From the NCBI GenBank assembly GCA_023374045.1, contig CM041776.1:318457925-318521924 (forward strand): a stretch of 64,000 nt of DNA. The letters are read 5' to 3'. Below the pieces are notes generated by a model that ran no database searches, had not been told where the DNA came from, and worked only from the letters and a program-made list of their open reading frames with translations. Positions 43,022 through 55,510 of the stretch are shown piece by piece. Position 1 is the first letter of the stretch. Every line of letters starts with the position of its first letter. The DNA comes from Limonium bicolor. Lineage: Eukaryota > Streptophyta > Magnoliopsida > Caryophyllales > Plumbaginaceae. The position numbers and the translations under genes were made by a program.

Positions 43022-44310
43022 CGATCATCAAAAAGTCCAACTTTTCTTCTAGATGATTGATCCTATCCATCAATCGCTTCTCCATTGCTGCCATAGAATC
43101 CAGTACTGACTGTATAAGAGAAGAAGTTGGGGCAGTAGCATGGTCCGTCTTGTCCTCATGTTAGTTCCAGTCCCATCTTGGATAGGGTTGAAACAGCCAT
43201 GTAGTTAGTGGGTTGAGCAGAGATGGAATACACATCTTCCAGAGCAAGCTTAAAATGTTGGAGGACCTTTGTCATCCAGAAGGGATAAGGAATCGACGAC
43301 TAGGTACTGTTGACAATTGTTCGCAAATGAGAGATAATGATCCTTGGCAGTGAAAGATGAATTCTTTTGTCTAAACACCACATTAACGCCAGATCGACAA
43401 GAGTTACCTTGTCACGCATATCAGTACGTGGGAAAAGAGTTTGATAAGCAATGAGATGTAATAACCTTGGTAAAACACCTAAATCCCTCTGTGGATAGTG
43501 TTTCAGTCTAGAATTGGCACGAGACAGACCAAAGTGTTGTATTACGTCAGTATGAGATGCCACATCCACTTTCTGAGTATTGAACTCAGCTAACCCATCT
43601 AGAGGTACTTCAAGAATCATTGCAAGCCAGGCAGGGGAAATTATCATCTTGATACCAGCCACTTCAGTCTTAAATTCATACGGTGAGACAAACTCCAAAT
43701 TCAGAACAAACGGAAACAAGAGTTCTGGGTAGTATGTGGTTTCAGAGTTAAACAATCGTTCCCAACCTTGAAACTTTAAAATTTCCCTTAAAGATTCTAG
43801 TGAGTTCTTTCCTAGCCAGTCACAATCTATTAGTTTGCCAGGGATAATATCTGATTCAAGCATAGCGTGACTAAAAATAGGTTTTTGAGGAAAAGAACGA
43901 CCTGGATTTTGTAACCTTTCAAGATGAAACTCCTTCACTTTCAGTTTAGAATGGGGTTTTGCCACAGACTTCAATCTTTTCGACGATCGCGGTTGCGTGA
44001 CTAGAGAGTCGTCATTCTTGCGCTTTGGGTTGTCCGATGAAGCATCTCCGACACCCGAGGTTGGCTTTCTGGCGGGTGTACGCAATCAGCGGCTAGTTTT
44101 AGCTAGCGGTATGTCATTCTCAGTTGGAATAGCAGAAGATTCGTCATCGCTTACCACAGTAGCATCTTTAGAAGTTGGATATTTGACCTCAGTTGAGGGT
44201 TTTGATGTTGAATCAGGAAATGGTGGATTTTGACTATTGTCAGTCGGCTTTTCTGAAGCAAGAGGTTCAATGTTTTCATAGATAAGTTGTTCGAAAGAAT
44301 CCATGGTCAA
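43022..44310 (-). pseudogene. Extra ORF 3' of pol in Sirevirus 2 (PF20167-like)
   Basis: The frame opens MTMDSFEQLIYENIEPLASE at 44310, stops at 44086, and reopens for 261 codons (43300-44085). A remnant of the C-terminal part extends to about 43022. It parallels the Sirevirus 1 ORF: acidic N-terminus, basic KRKNDD/SSKRLK patch, GWERLFNSETTYYPELLFPF block, VASHTDVIQHFGLSRANSRL and LPRIIISHLRTI. Similarity is about two-thirds by eye, with the domain core better kept than the N-terminus, which suggests selection on the core before inactivation. Function unknown; no membrane segment seen. Confidence 0.7.
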
Positions 44311-44851
44311 TTTTAGGGAGAAATTGATATATGCTCAAGAATAAAGGTTGTAGAAGGAGAAGTGGGTCGTTGCTGAGAAAGGATGTTTCGAAGCTAAACC
44401 AAGTGAGAGAACAATGATAAAGAGAGAATAGAAGAATAGAAAGAAGTTAAAACGGTTTTGTGTTTGAAAAAGAGACGGTAAATTAAAGTATTAAGTAAAA
44501 TAAACTAAAACAAACCTCCTTTTGCTTGTCACGATCAAACAGTCCTAGACTAAGTCTCTCAGAATCAAAGGTTCAAGAAACATGTTAAGTAATTCACTGT
44601 GATCAAGAAAAGCAAACAATAATTCTAAGTAGATTAGTTTTTTCGTTTTCCTTTCATTTTTTTTATACCGAGATTGAAACAACTCCAAGTAGCACGTTTA
44701 GATTCTTGGCTTGATTTCATTCCACTTTTCAACTTTCCTTTGAAACGACAAGAGGCGAGAAGTATGATTTCATTCCACTTTTCAACTTTCCTTTGAAACA
44801 ACAATTTTTTTTATTAAACAACATCTTTACTTTTTTTCTCCATCTATTTAA

Positions 44852-45020
44852 TGACGTTGGGTCAACTTGCCCAGAGTAGTTACCCTTAGAAAGTTAGATG
44901 ATAAAATATTCTATAAGACTTAATTGTCAGATGAAAGAGGCCAAATTTATGTTGTTTTAACTGTGAGCATTGGAATCTCTTGCCTTGTTCATTTCACCAT
45001 ACCACTCATCCAACCCAGTT
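44852..45020 (-). other. Conserved non-coding block of Sirevirus 2
   Basis: Counterpart of 34405-34592, including CTCTGGGCAAGTTGACCCAA, between RNase H and the extra ORF. Confidence 0.6.
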
Positions 45021-45334
45021 ATCCTTGAATACAAACGTGTCACTTGTTGTATATATCAAGTAAGTATATAGTTGCATCTGACTTAGTCATATCGTGTAGA
45101 TTTACTTGAAGAAACAGTAAGCTTAGCTCAACACTTTCCTTAACAGTCGATTCAAAGAAATAACTCAGTATAGAACTGTATCAACCATGTGAAGCTATCT
45201 GATTGTACATATTTTAAACAACAGAGAAAATTGTAAGAAAATAAACTGCAGTTCTAAATTGATGAGTACAAAGTGGCAAGACTTAACCTAATGGAAATAT
45301 CAAAGAAAAGGAAAGTAAAAGAAAATAACAAGAC

Positions 45335-48300
45335 TGTGTCTCACTTGGTGTTAACCATGCCAATCTCAAAACGAAGTTTCTCAAAAGTTTCTCTGGGTAA
45401 AGGCTTTGTGAAGATATCAGCTAACTGTTTATCCGATAACAGTACCGTGTGCCACATGATCTCGAATAAAATGGTGTCATATATCAATGTGTTTGGAACG
45501 GGAGTGATAAACAGGATTTTTGGTTAACTCAATTGTGCTTGTGTTGTCACAATAGATAGGAACAAGAATGAAGGATAGACCATAGTCCTCAAGTTGCTGA
45601 TGGGGCCACAAGATCTGGGCACAACAAGCAGCTGCTGCAACATACCCAGCTTCAGTCATAGACAGAGCAACCGAAGCTTGTTTCCTAGAAGACCATGCGA
45701 TAAGATTAGAACCCAAGAATTAGGCCGTGCCAGTTGTACTTTTCCGATCAGTTAGAGAACCACCAAAATTTGCATCGGTGTATCCAGCAAGAGTGGGTAA
45801 GGAAGTGGCCGTGTACAGAAGTCCAAGTGATGATGTTCCTTGGAGATAACGAAAAGTACATTTGACAGCCTTTACATGTGGTAACTTAGGATTAGCCTGA
45901 AAACGAGCATAGAAACAAACACTTTGCATGATGTCGGGACGACTTGCCATGAGATATAGAAGAGACTTGATCATTCCCCTATAAACAGTTGGATCTGTTG
46001 CCTCTACAGCTGATTCCAGTCCTAATATGAGAGTAGTAGAGATCGGAGTTGACATTGGTTTCCACTTGTTGAACTTATATTTGGACAGAAGTTCCAAAGT
46101 GTATTTGGTTTGACTGATAAATGTACCATCAGCTGTTTGCCTAATTCGCAACCCAATAAAAAACATCAACTCACCTATATTACTCATTTGGAATTCCTCT
46201 GTCATCATTGACTCAAACTCCGTTGTCAGTTGTGGACTGGTGGATCCGAAAACGATATCATCAACATATATCTGCACTAGAAGTTTGCCCTTCCAACTTT
46301 GCTTGATAAACAGTGTGCGATCAACATGTCCCCGGACTAAGTGTTGTTTGATAAGAAAAGATGTCAATCTTTCATACCAAGCCCTTGGTGCTTGCTTAAG
46401 ACCATATAGTGCCTTCTTCACACGATAAACATGATTTGGATAAGTCTTATCCTCAAAGCCTAGTGGTTGAGAGACATATACTTCCTCCTTGAGGTTTCTA
46501 TTCAAGAAGGCACACTTGACATCCATTTGGTAAAGTGTAAACCTATGTAGTGTTGCAAAGGCAATGAGTAGACGAATATCCTCAAGTCGTGCTACTGGAG
46601 CATAGGTTTCATCAAAGTCTAGCCCCTCCCGTTGGTTATACCCTTTTGCAACTAGACGTGCTTTATTTATGGAGATTTGACCATTTGAATCTAGCTTATT
46701 GCGATAAACCCACTTCGTTCCAATGACATTATGATCCTTGGGTATCTCAACAAGTTCCCATACATCATTCCTCACAAATTCATTCAATTCCTCATGCATA
46801 GCATTTATCCAACTCTCATGTTCTAAAGCATCCTTCACAGTCTTTGGTTCCACTGTAGAAACAAAACCATAGTACGCACAAAAATTTTGTGCATTTGACC
46901 GGGTTCGAACTCCTGAGTTTAAATCTGAAAGAATGTTGTTGATTTCTATGCCTGGAGCATTCCGAGCAGTCAGATGATGTGTGATTTCTGCTTCCTGGGT
47001 CATAACTAGAACCGATTCAGTTGGTTCTGGTGGTGGTGACCCTGAGTTCTCAGCTGACGATGGTGGATCTTCAGATATCGCCAATTCTTCTTTTGATTCA
47101 GCCCCTGAGACGTCATCAATGGTTGTTTCTTTATTCTTTGACTGAAAAAGATTCTTTATGTTTCCTTGACTAATCCTTCCACCGAATTTGTTCTCGTCAA
47201 ACTTGACGTTAGCTGACTCTTCGACTATTAAAGTGCGTTTGTTAAAAACACGGTAAGCTTTGTTGTTTATAGCATAGCCGAGAAAAACTCCTTCATCACT
47301 TCTTTTGTCAAACTTTCCTAGCTGATCGTTTATATGGTTAAGAATATAACATGTACATCCAAACACTCTAAAGTGTGATATGGATGGTTTACGCCCTTTG
47401 TACAGTTCATAGGGAGTCTTGATCAGAATTGGACGAATTAAGGCTCTATTAAGAATGTAGCAAGTTGTATTAATAGCTTCTCCCCAAAAGCTAGGAGCAA
47501 GACCACTACCATTCAACATTGTGCGAGACATCTCTTGAGGTATCCTGTTTGTCCATTCGACTACCCCGTTTTGCTGTGGAGTCCTGGCTGCAGAGTAAGT
47601 ATGAGTGATTCTATTGTCAGTACAAAACTGAGACATCTTTTGATTGATAAATTCCGTTCCCTGATCAGTTCGAATGCTCTTGACTTTATTCTCTGTTTGA
47701 ATTTGAATCTTGGTGAACAGACACGTAATTTCACTAAAGGTTTGATCTTTGCTATGAAGTAAGATAGTCCATGTATATCTTGAATAATCGTCAACTACCA
47801 CCAATATATATCTCTTCCCAGACCTACTCTGTACGCTCACCGGTCCCATTAAATCTATATGAAGCAACTCTAAAGTCTTGGTACTGCTAACCATATTTGT
47901 CGGAGCATGAGAGATTTTAGTGAGTTTATTCAAAGCACAATCAGCACAAATTGTATTATGACCTAGCCGTCTCTTTGGTAACCCATTGACTAAACCCTTT
48001 AGTCTCAACTTGTTAATTAACCGGTGATGAGCATGTCCCAATCTTCGATGCCACAATAGTTCTTCATCATCTTTGACGGTAAGACACGTTAGATCCTCCT
48101 GATCATTCACATCTACCATATAGAGGTTACCCACTCTGCAACCTTGGAGCAGGATCTCCTGGGTAACTTTGTTACGTATTTGAAAACCACTTGAATCAAA
48201 AATAACTTATGAGGGACCCTTATCACACACTTGTGATACGCTTAACAGATCATGACTGAGACCTTCCACTAGAGTAACCTGATCAATACAATTCTCTTTT

Positions 48301-48431
48301 CCAATCGTCCTGATTCCTATTATTCTCCCTTTGCCATTGTTGTCAAAAGTTACTCTTCCTCCCCGATGTTCAACCAAGGTATTGAACTTTTTCCTATCTC
48401 CACTCATGTGTCTTGAGCAACCACTATCCAT
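45335..48431 (-). pseudogene. Sirevirus 2 pol, nearly intact
   Basis: The protease motif MDSGCSRHMSGD is at 48431. A TAA at ~48207 precedes an 804-codon frame (45720-48134). That frame runs from the [15 protein letters not shown] zinc region through the integrase core, with the D-D-E region ending at [13 protein letters not shown], and RT with YVDDIVFGS (~46246-46272). A stop at 45720 splits RNase H, whose remainder (45477-45716) has a further stop before the DIFTKPLPRE end near 45390. Only about three lesions therefore separate it from a full pol. In the integrase, Trp replaces the usual Arg in VEWTN. Confidence 0.9.
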
Positions 48432-48482
48432 CAGCTACCAGTTCTCATAAAGTGTGGTTGCTAACGCCTAGAAAAAGTTTAG

Positions 48483-51300
48483 TCACTTATTAGCTTTAGG
48501 TACCCAAACTTGTTTAGGCCCTGTTCTTCGAGTAAGGGGAGAATGATTTCTGTTCTTATGAGTTTTGAACTGAGATACATTTTCTACAACATGAGAAGTT
48601 TTTTTGTAATATAGACTCCTGCAAAAACCTACACTGTAACCATGTTTATGACAGTATTGACAAAAATATTCTGATTCGGTGTATTTAGTATTTGATGTTT
48701 TCCGCACTCGGTTATAGATTGGTGTTATAATTTTTTTCTTCCCAGTCAACATCTGTGTCAAATCTGCCTTTCTAGTGTACCAATCTGGATTTTGTTGCTT
48801 TGCTATTTCTTTTTCTCTCATAACCTTAGACAGGTCACCCTCTAAGACTTCATTTTTATTTTTTAAATTCTCATGTCTTTCTTAAAGTGTCTTGAACTCA
48901 GTTTGAGCCCAAGCAGGCAAACATTCAACCCTTTCTTTTAAGGATTTTACAAACTTAATAGGGGTGTTTCCCTTAGTTTGGGACTCAGTAACTGACTCTA
49001 CAGAATCATCTATCCTAGATAATTTTGACTCAAGCAATTTAATCTTTGTAACAGTAGTCGTTAACAAATTGAAAATTTCTTTCTTTGACAAAGAATTAAA
49101 AGCATCTTCTATGAGTTCAGGACTTACCTCGTCTGCTTCCAGAACTTCTTGCCATCCGTCACTTGCCATCATGCAAAAATTCCGGTCTGATATCACGCTA
49201 ATGCCTTCATCATCATCAGTCACAGTAGTCATGCAAACCTGCGCTGTCTCTTCGGTTTCTGAGTCTGCGTCTGATTCCTCTTGTCCCCATGCTGCTGCCG
49301 CAGCCTTTGTAAATTTCTTAACCTTGTCATGAAAATTATCCTTTGGCTTTAGCATGCAGTCCTTTACCACATGTCCAGGCTTATTACAACGGAAGCATAT
49401 GATTTGTTCCTTCTTTGTCTTAAACCTATCAGTTCTGGACCCAGAGCCTCTTCTTCCGCCAAAGATTTTCCTAATCCTGTTAGCTATCATTGTAATCTCT
49501 TCATCCTCACTTGTATCATCATCTTCTTTATCACTTGAGGTTTTCTTTGCCTTTAGTGCCAAATCCTTATTAACACTTAAACTCACAAGCCCACCTTTCA
49601 TCTTGCCTTCGTACACCGTCAGTTCAGATCCCAGTTCTTCAAAGGATAATTTTGACAAATCCTTAGTTGACTCCAAAAGTGTTGTGAAATTCAACCACTC
49701 TTTGCACAGACTATCCAGAAACCTCTCATTAACTTGAGCATTGTCAAGAGTTACTCCAACAGTCTTGAGCTCACATAAAACCTTATCGAATCTTTCGAGT
49801 GTTTCTGAAATTGTCTCTCCTTCTGTCATCTTGAAATGATCAACCTGCCTTTTGAGTTGTTTTCCCTTCGCCTTCTTGATAGTATCAGCACTAGTACAAA
49901 AAAGGCCTATTTACAACCGCCGAAATAGGGCCCTGAAAATTCTTTGTCTAAAAAAAAGACACCTATTTCGGCGGTTGTTAACTAGGAACCGCCGAAATAG
50001 GTGTCTTTTTTTACACAGAATTTTTGATGACCCTATTTCGGGGGTTCCTAGCTAACAACCGCCGAAACAGGGTCGCTGAAACTTCCGTGTCTAAACAATG
50101 ACACCTATTTCGGCGGTTATTAGCTAGGAACCGCCGAAATAGGTCAATTTTCAATTTCAATTTTCGCATTCCCGGTTTTTTTAGTCTATTTTGAATTGCC
50201 GCCCCTCCGAATTCTTTTCTAACCCTTTGCTTCTCTCTATCTCTATTCATTCTCTTCATGCACTGTAACTTCGCAACCGCACCTCCGCCTTCATTCTCTT
50301 CTTGTGCCTGCGCTGCATCCCGCTCACATGATTGAAGACGGTGCTCAAGCTGTTCATTCCGAAATCGGTAATATACTCGAAGCTATATTTTTCTCTCTAG
50401 CAAACAAGGAACATATACATGCTCGCACCTTTTTCATTCTCTGCGCCTCTCATGGTAATTTTTGCAACCCTAACTGGCGAACAACGAACATGCTTGCACG
50501 CCTCACGTAAATTTTGCAACTCTAACTGGCGAACAAGGAATCGAACATGCTTTGCTACAATCTCTTGAATCACGGTAATTTTGATAGGCGAACTAGTTGC
50601 ATACATGCTCTGCGCACTGGAACTGTTGCATCTCGTAAGCGAGAGGTTGAAGATGGGGTAATAGTATTGCTTTTTTTAAAAAAATACACCTATTTTGACG
50701 GTTATTAGCTAGGAACCGCCGAAATAGGTGTCTTTTTTTTAAAATACACCTAATTCGGCGATTGTTGGCTAGGAACCGCCGAAATAGGTGTGTTTTTTTG
50801 TTCTGAAACACACCTATTTTGACGGTTCTTAGCTAACAACCGCCGAGATAGGGTCACACACCTATCTCGACGCACCCCATTTCGGTTGTTCAGAACCGCC
50901 GAAATAGGCCCAAAACAACCGCCAAAATAGGCCTTATTTGTACTAGTGCAGTTCCTGCGTAAGCAGTTTTAAGAAATTCCCAAACCTCCTTTGCGGTGCG
51001 CAAACCTAAAACCTTTTGTTGGTCTGAGTCTGACAACAAGGACACTATAACCCTCCGAGCTTATAGATTCTTGCTTATCAATTTGTTGTCGCTCTCACTC
51101 CAGCTGGATCTTGGCTTTTCGTTGGTGACTCCTTCTTCTTCAATTTTCGGCTTGAGATCACCTTCAGTCACCACATCCCATAGTTGAAGATCAATAGAGA
51201 TTAATTGATCCTCCATCTGTTCACACCAACTGGTGTAGTTGAATTTCGTCAACTTGGGCGGTTTGACACAGTATGTATTCATCTCGATCTACCCTGAGGA
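48483..51300 (-). pseudogene. Sirevirus 2 gag, split by a CACTA element
   Basis: An N-terminal piece (51061-51282) starts MNTYCVKPPKLTKFNY. The protein resumes on the far side of the CACTA insert at 48882-49829, with the zinc knuckle CFRCNKPGHVVKDC (~49360-49400), an acidic linker and Lys/Glu-rich helices. A separate frame (48483-48821) has a second Cys/His cluster CQYCHKHGYSVGFC. Stops lie at ~51060 and ~48882. It matches Sirevirus 1 gag along its whole length. Confidence 0.85.
49889..50948. mobile_element. Complete non-autonomous CACTA element (1060 bp)
   Basis: Ends CACTAGTACAAAAAAGGCC and GGCCTTATTTGTACTAGTG, with a perfect 3-bp duplication CAG (49886-49888 and 50949-50951). Inside, ACCGCCGAAATAGG and its complement are repeated about fifteen times, often as face-to-face hairpins around GTTAACTAGGAA/TTAGCTAGGAA. 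No transposase; open frames within are repeat artefacts. Inserted in the gag of Sirevirus 2 after that element arrived. Confidence 0.95.
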
Positions 51301-51324
51301 AGTTTCCTCGAAATTAAGGGTAAC

Positions 51325-51339
51325 CTTGCTCTGATACCA
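51325..51339 (-). other. Primer-binding site of Sirevirus 2
   Basis: Minus strand reads TGGTATCAGAGCAAG just inside the 5' LTR; perfect initiator tRNA-Met complement. Confidence 0.9.
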
Positions 51340-51341
51340 AT

Positions 51342-51897
51342 TGAAGAAACTTACTGTGTGTGAGTATAGAACCTATAGACCAGACAAGTGACAATGACGA
51401 GAGATAATATAAACTCAATCTATTATTGAATATCACGTATCACACTTGATACACAAAAACACGTAGTGACTTTACAACCACAACTAACACACGAGTACTC
51501 TAATCTCTAAACACGTTGAGAGAACAAGAAACTCTCAACTCATGAGGTTGCGCTCAACTCTCAGATTTTCCCTAAATAGCATTGCACGTTACAACAACGA
51601 TAGAACACTCTTTTCACGATTTCCCAAACCCTAATTCTCTCAGCCGTATTGACCTTTCTGCCTTTCTTCCTCTTGCAAAGCATCCCTTTAATCTAGTTTA
51701 ACTTCTGTTTATATAGATACTGAGATCGTATGAAAATCTATCAAATAAGATTTTATCTTTTATAAATGCGTAAATCTTATTTGTTATTTTACGTATCGTA
51801 TACTTGTTAGTTCAAGACTGACGAACTTCGCTTCGAAAATAGTCTCAGTATGGGCTTCAGTCCTGAACCGAGTTTGCCGATCAAAATAACAATAACA
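51342..51897 (-). repeat. 5' LTR of Sirevirus 2
   Basis: Minus strand begins TGTTATTGTTATTTTGATCG; colinear with 41920-42476. Confidence 0.95.
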
Positions 51898-51902
51898 CTC
51901 TT

Positions 51903-52340
51903 AGTCTATTTAAATCGAGCATTGATATTTGCTGAAAATGAGTATGAAGTACATTGATTTATACTTTCGATTGAATACTTTTACCGAGATAAGCTATTAC
52001 CTTGTCAAAAGGTATTTACATGGGTTGTAATGGGGCTATAGTTTGTGATGTTTATAGTAATGAAGGGATCGCAATGTTTTTTAGAGGGAATTTTGGAATT
52101 CGTGAAGTTTATAGTAATGAGAAACAAGATTTATTTTTGTCATGAGTAGATCAGTGACAATTCTAACCCGCCCTTAATTCCTTTGGTTTAGAATTTTCAT
52201 TATCATTAGTGGTATCCGTAAATAATTATTAGTAGCTGATTACATTAGTAAAATATTAAACATAATGAATAATAATATCAGATCAAAAGGAATAATTATT
52301 AATTATATGAGTGCCAATTAGCATCATCCCGAACAAAAAA
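51903..52340. other. Spacer between Sirevirus 2 and phytocyanin copy 2
   Basis: AT-rich; no gene seen. The last part begins the duplicated phytocyanin block. Confidence 0.5.
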
Positions 52341-52383
52341 CCAGAGGAAAATCAATAAAATAATACAATTGGTTTGATAGAAA

Positions 52384-53122
52384 TCAAAACATCATCAGTG
52401 CCACGGCAAGAAAACCGGTCAGCAGGGTTAGAACGAAGGATTGAAAGCCTAAACCTGCCGGGGAACCATTCTTATTCTGTAGTGGACTAGGCGCGGGAGC
52501 TGCGGATTCCAATGGAGAAGAAGATGGTGATACAACAGGGGTGACCGCCTCATGATCATCTGAAGATGGAGGGACAGCAGTATCTGAATATGGAGGGACG
52601 GCACCACCTAAAGGGGTGACCATGATGGCAACCTTTTGGCCATTGTTACAGTGTTCTGGAGTGGTACATATGAAGAACTTCTCTCCTTCTTCTTCAAGAG
52701 TAATCTTCACAGGCCCTTCAGTGAGGGCTAGTGCTTCATCAATGTTGCAGGTTTCAAATGCATCCTTCCAAACCACACCCACGGTGTGGCTTTTATCGAA
52801 ATTGAACACTGAGCAAGTAAAGAAGGGTTGGGTTAATTCATTAATGGTGTAATCCCCATTTGATTTGGGTTAATTAGCAAAGCTGAATGTATCAATTAAT
52901 GCATGGTGGGTGGCAAATATATTATGTTTTCATACCTAGAACATCACCAACGTGGAACGTTTGCGAGGAAGCCCAGTTAGCGTATTCAGTCTTGGACTGG
53001 GGAACAGTCCATCCAAGATCTCCTCCGACCGTGATCTCCTTGGCAGCCGTGAATGTCGTCGTCGACAAGAGTGTCAACAGTACTGCTACCACCACCACAG
53101 CTACTGGAAATGATCGGCCCAT
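52384..53122 (-). CDS. Phytocyanin copy 2, stellacyanin-like blue copper protein, intact
   Basis: Two exons, 52936-53122 and 52384-52808, join in phase (GTATGA donor, GCTCAG acceptor) to give 203 residues. Residues 1-27 are a signal peptide. Residues 28-125 form the plastocyanin-like domain, starting ITVGGDLGWTVP. Copper ligands by family rule are His70 (SHTV), Cys110 (FFICTT), His115 and Gln120 (GQK); Cys83 and Cys116 should form the disulfide. Gln in the axial position marks stellacyanin type. A Pro/Ser-rich arabinogalactan-like stretch (126-175) and a hydrophobic tail suggest a GPI-anchored cell-surface protein. Such proteins act in extracellular redox or wall chemistry. It is the intact duplicate of copy 1. 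Confidence 0.9.
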
Positions 53123-53262
53123 TATTCTGCTAAGCTGAATTGTCTGTTAACTTACCCACCCAGAGGAGAATGTTTAATTGTCTTCTCTATGTAAATTGTG
53201 AGGCTAGATAGCTAATATACCAGAAAGGACGACTATATTACTGCAATTGATCAGTTGACGCT

Positions 53263-53271
53263 GTATATATA
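53263..53271 (-). promoter_or_regulatory. TATA box of phytocyanin copy 2
   Basis: TATATATAG on the minus strand about 140 bp upstream of the ATG. Confidence 0.6.
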
Positions 53272-53518
53272 GTATATGGTATTTTATTACGCTAGCTGGG
53301 GAAAAAGGAAGAGAATTTCAAACAGAAGTGTCTCTTGAGATTACAGGTTGGCGAAATAGTACAGGTAGGGGACAAACAAGAGGATAGTGACTGTGAGAGG
53401 CCGGCAATTCATGAGTTAGTCCGATGCATGAAGATATATTGGCCTTAAAATACTCTACTTGGAATCGCTTTCTTTCTATGTTTCGGGTTGGGTTGGGTAC
53501 GAAGTAAAAAGATCGTGC

Positions 53519-53680
53519 CAGAAATATAAGTTGAGGGGTCAAAGACAGAATTATAAAAAATTAGGGGGTGTTTTTACTAAATTTTTCTAAAAAAAAAAAT
53601 TTTTACACTACAAATTTATGTAATTTAACAAAGTTAGGGGGTGTTTTGCTCCCTCCAGACAATACCTGCCTCCGCCACTG
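53519..53680. mobile_element. Small CAG...CTG insertion in the duplicated block
   Basis: 162 bp, starting CAGAAATATAAG and ending CTCCGCCACTG, flanked by CGTGC duplications (53514-53518, 53681-53685). Copy 1's flank lacks it (around 27890). Superfamily not resolved. Confidence 0.55.
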
Positions 53681-53685
53681 CGTGC

Positions 53686-54340
53686 GAGAGTGCAATTTAT
53701 GGAATATAGACCATGCGCGATTGGTTTAGCAAACTACTTATTATATTTTCTAATTAAGGCGAGCTTAATACTCGATAATCGGTTGATCATAGTATTAAAA
53801 AAATGTAGTATATCTACATATATTGTCACTTCCTATACTTTAGTGATTTAACGCAGAAGGCTTAGCTTTGAATCCCCTTTTTCCGGTTATGTAATAAAGA
53901 TTTTCGGTAGGTTTTTCATTTTTTATAAGTGGTTGGAGATGCAGTAAAAGACAAAACTGAGATTCAAAACGAACCTTTCTTGTCAAAAGATTACAGTTCC
54001 AAAACAACTCCCTCTTAAATCTAAGATGCTGATGAAAACTTGGCTTGCCAGATGAACCATTTCCGGCCTTTCCCGAACTAGCTCTAAGCCAAAGTTAAAG
54101 GAAGACGCCTTTTGGAATTCTTCGTGCTTAACAATTGAGAGCAAAAAAAAAACCTTGAACTGAAGGTTTGCATTTTCAACCTTTAGAGCGGGGACACGGG
54201 TTATCGGGGGAAGGACGACTTCTAAACGAATACCATGGATTTGGGATGAAGATAAGGAGAAACCACGTGGGTGGAATGTGAAATTTCGCCAAACGTCATG
54301 GGTGGAGCATGTAATTTTTCCTTTTGTTATTGTTGTACTA
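53686..54340. other. Spacer
   Basis: AT-rich, no gene seen. Confidence 0.4.
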
Positions 54341-54616
54341 GTAATGATTTTGCAACTGTTATACTAGAAGTCATTTTACTACAGTTACACTAGTAGCAAT
54401 ATTTGGCTATCATAAAACTAGTAGCGAGGCTGGCCAAAGTAAAATAGCTACTACATTTCAAAAGGTAGCTATTTTTAATTTAGTCATTAGAACCTTTGCT
54501 ACCACTGTATATTAGTAGGTAAATCGTAAATGCAGTAACCTGTTGTACTTAGCTACCAAAATCAATGATTTAGCTACTAATTTAAGCGGTAGCTAAATCT
54601 GATTTTTCTTGTAGTG
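54341..54616. mobile_element. CACTA-type right end, same family as the end at 2243
   Basis: Ends GATTTTTCTTGTAGTG; the adjacent GGTAGCTAAATCTG and TAGCTACC/GTAGCAAT words match 2100-2243. Left end not found, so truncated. Confidence 0.55.
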
Positions 54617-54844
54617 TGTATAAAATGTCATTTTAATGATCTTGCATGTTGTTCTCCACTTCGTGAGATAAACTTTTTAGTACCATTTTTAGTTTCACAA
54701 AAGAAAAATATGGTGGATAATTTGGATGTGTTATCAGATTAACAGAATCTTATTCAAGTGTTGCAAGTGTTTTAGATCTTCAGGATGTATTCACACCTTA
54801 AGGGGGAATACTTAATTATCTCACAATACAAGGTTTGTTCACAT

Positions 54845-55479
54845 CAAAAAAGGGGGAAATTGTTAATGTATTTTTACTTTGGGGTTTTGATGTGGCAAAG
54901 ATGTCACTGTCTCACCGCAAATATCTCAACAACCATTGCACCCGTCTCAGTAAAAGAATCTTAATAGATTTTTTACAGCATTAGCTTAAGAGAGATTTTA
55001 TCCTGAAGTTGTTTGTAAATTATATTAGTGTTAGATAGAGATTTTCTATATAGTTTTAGGAGGTTTGTTAAGATCTCAATTAGTATATATGTATAGAGAA
55101 ATCGAGAGAAAATGTGAAACTTTTCACCAAAAAAATAAAAAGAGAGCTTTGAGAGAGAAAAGTTTGTTGATTAACATCAATGAGTAGTCTAGTGTTAAGC
55201 ATGTGAGTGATTGTTCAAAGTTGTTTGAACATATGAGGTGAGAAATATTTCAAGTTATCAATAAAGATCGATAGCGAAGTAATTTTCTTCTAAGCTTATT
55301 GTGTCTCGTTGCTCTTCTTTGTAAGTTTCATACTGAATCTTCTAATTCTTCGAACTTAGAGAATTGAATTTGTAGCTTTGTAACTCGCTATAAGTTTGAG
55401 TTTATCAACATGAAGAACTTAGTCCAAAGTTTGAATTTAGCTTAGCTTCACCAATATTCCTAGAGCTAATACTCTAACA
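54845..55479 (+). mobile_element. Copia remnant: polypurine tract and 3' LTR
   Basis: CAAAAAAGGGGGAAAT (54845-54860) is followed by TGTTAATGTATTTTT and ends CTCTAACA at 55479. It contains a TATA-like TATATATGTATAG (~55085). The layout matches the 3' end of a Sirevirus; upstream internal DNA is only a trace (from ~54640). Confidence 0.55.
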
Positions 55480-55510
55480 ACACATATAGCCAAAAAAAGC
55501 ACCTTAAACT

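Larger units (their letters stand above)
41920..51897 (-). mobile_element. Full-length Sirevirus-type copia element 2, with a CACTA insertion
   Basis: LTRs 41920-42476 and 51342-51897, 5-bp duplication CTCTT (41915-41919, 51898-51902). Same gene order as Sirevirus 1 but clearly a different subfamily: LTRs unlike, extra ORF diverged. LTRs differ at about 20 of 557 positions by eye, so it is older than element 1. Pol is the best-preserved in the window (an 804-codon open frame). Length without the 1060-bp CACTA insert and its duplicated CAG is about 8.9 kb. Confidence 0.95.

Noticed and set aside
43997..44233. 78-residue plus-strand ORF
   Set aside because: Antisense shadow of the Sirevirus 2 extra ORF.
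50011..50811. Open frames reading FRRFLANNRRNRC repeats
   Set aside because: They arise from the CACTA element's hairpin repeats read through; no coding pattern.
54300..54420. CACTAGTAG words as a left CACTA end
   Set aside because: Several similar words occur here as part of subterminal repeats; none has a matching flank duplication with 54616.
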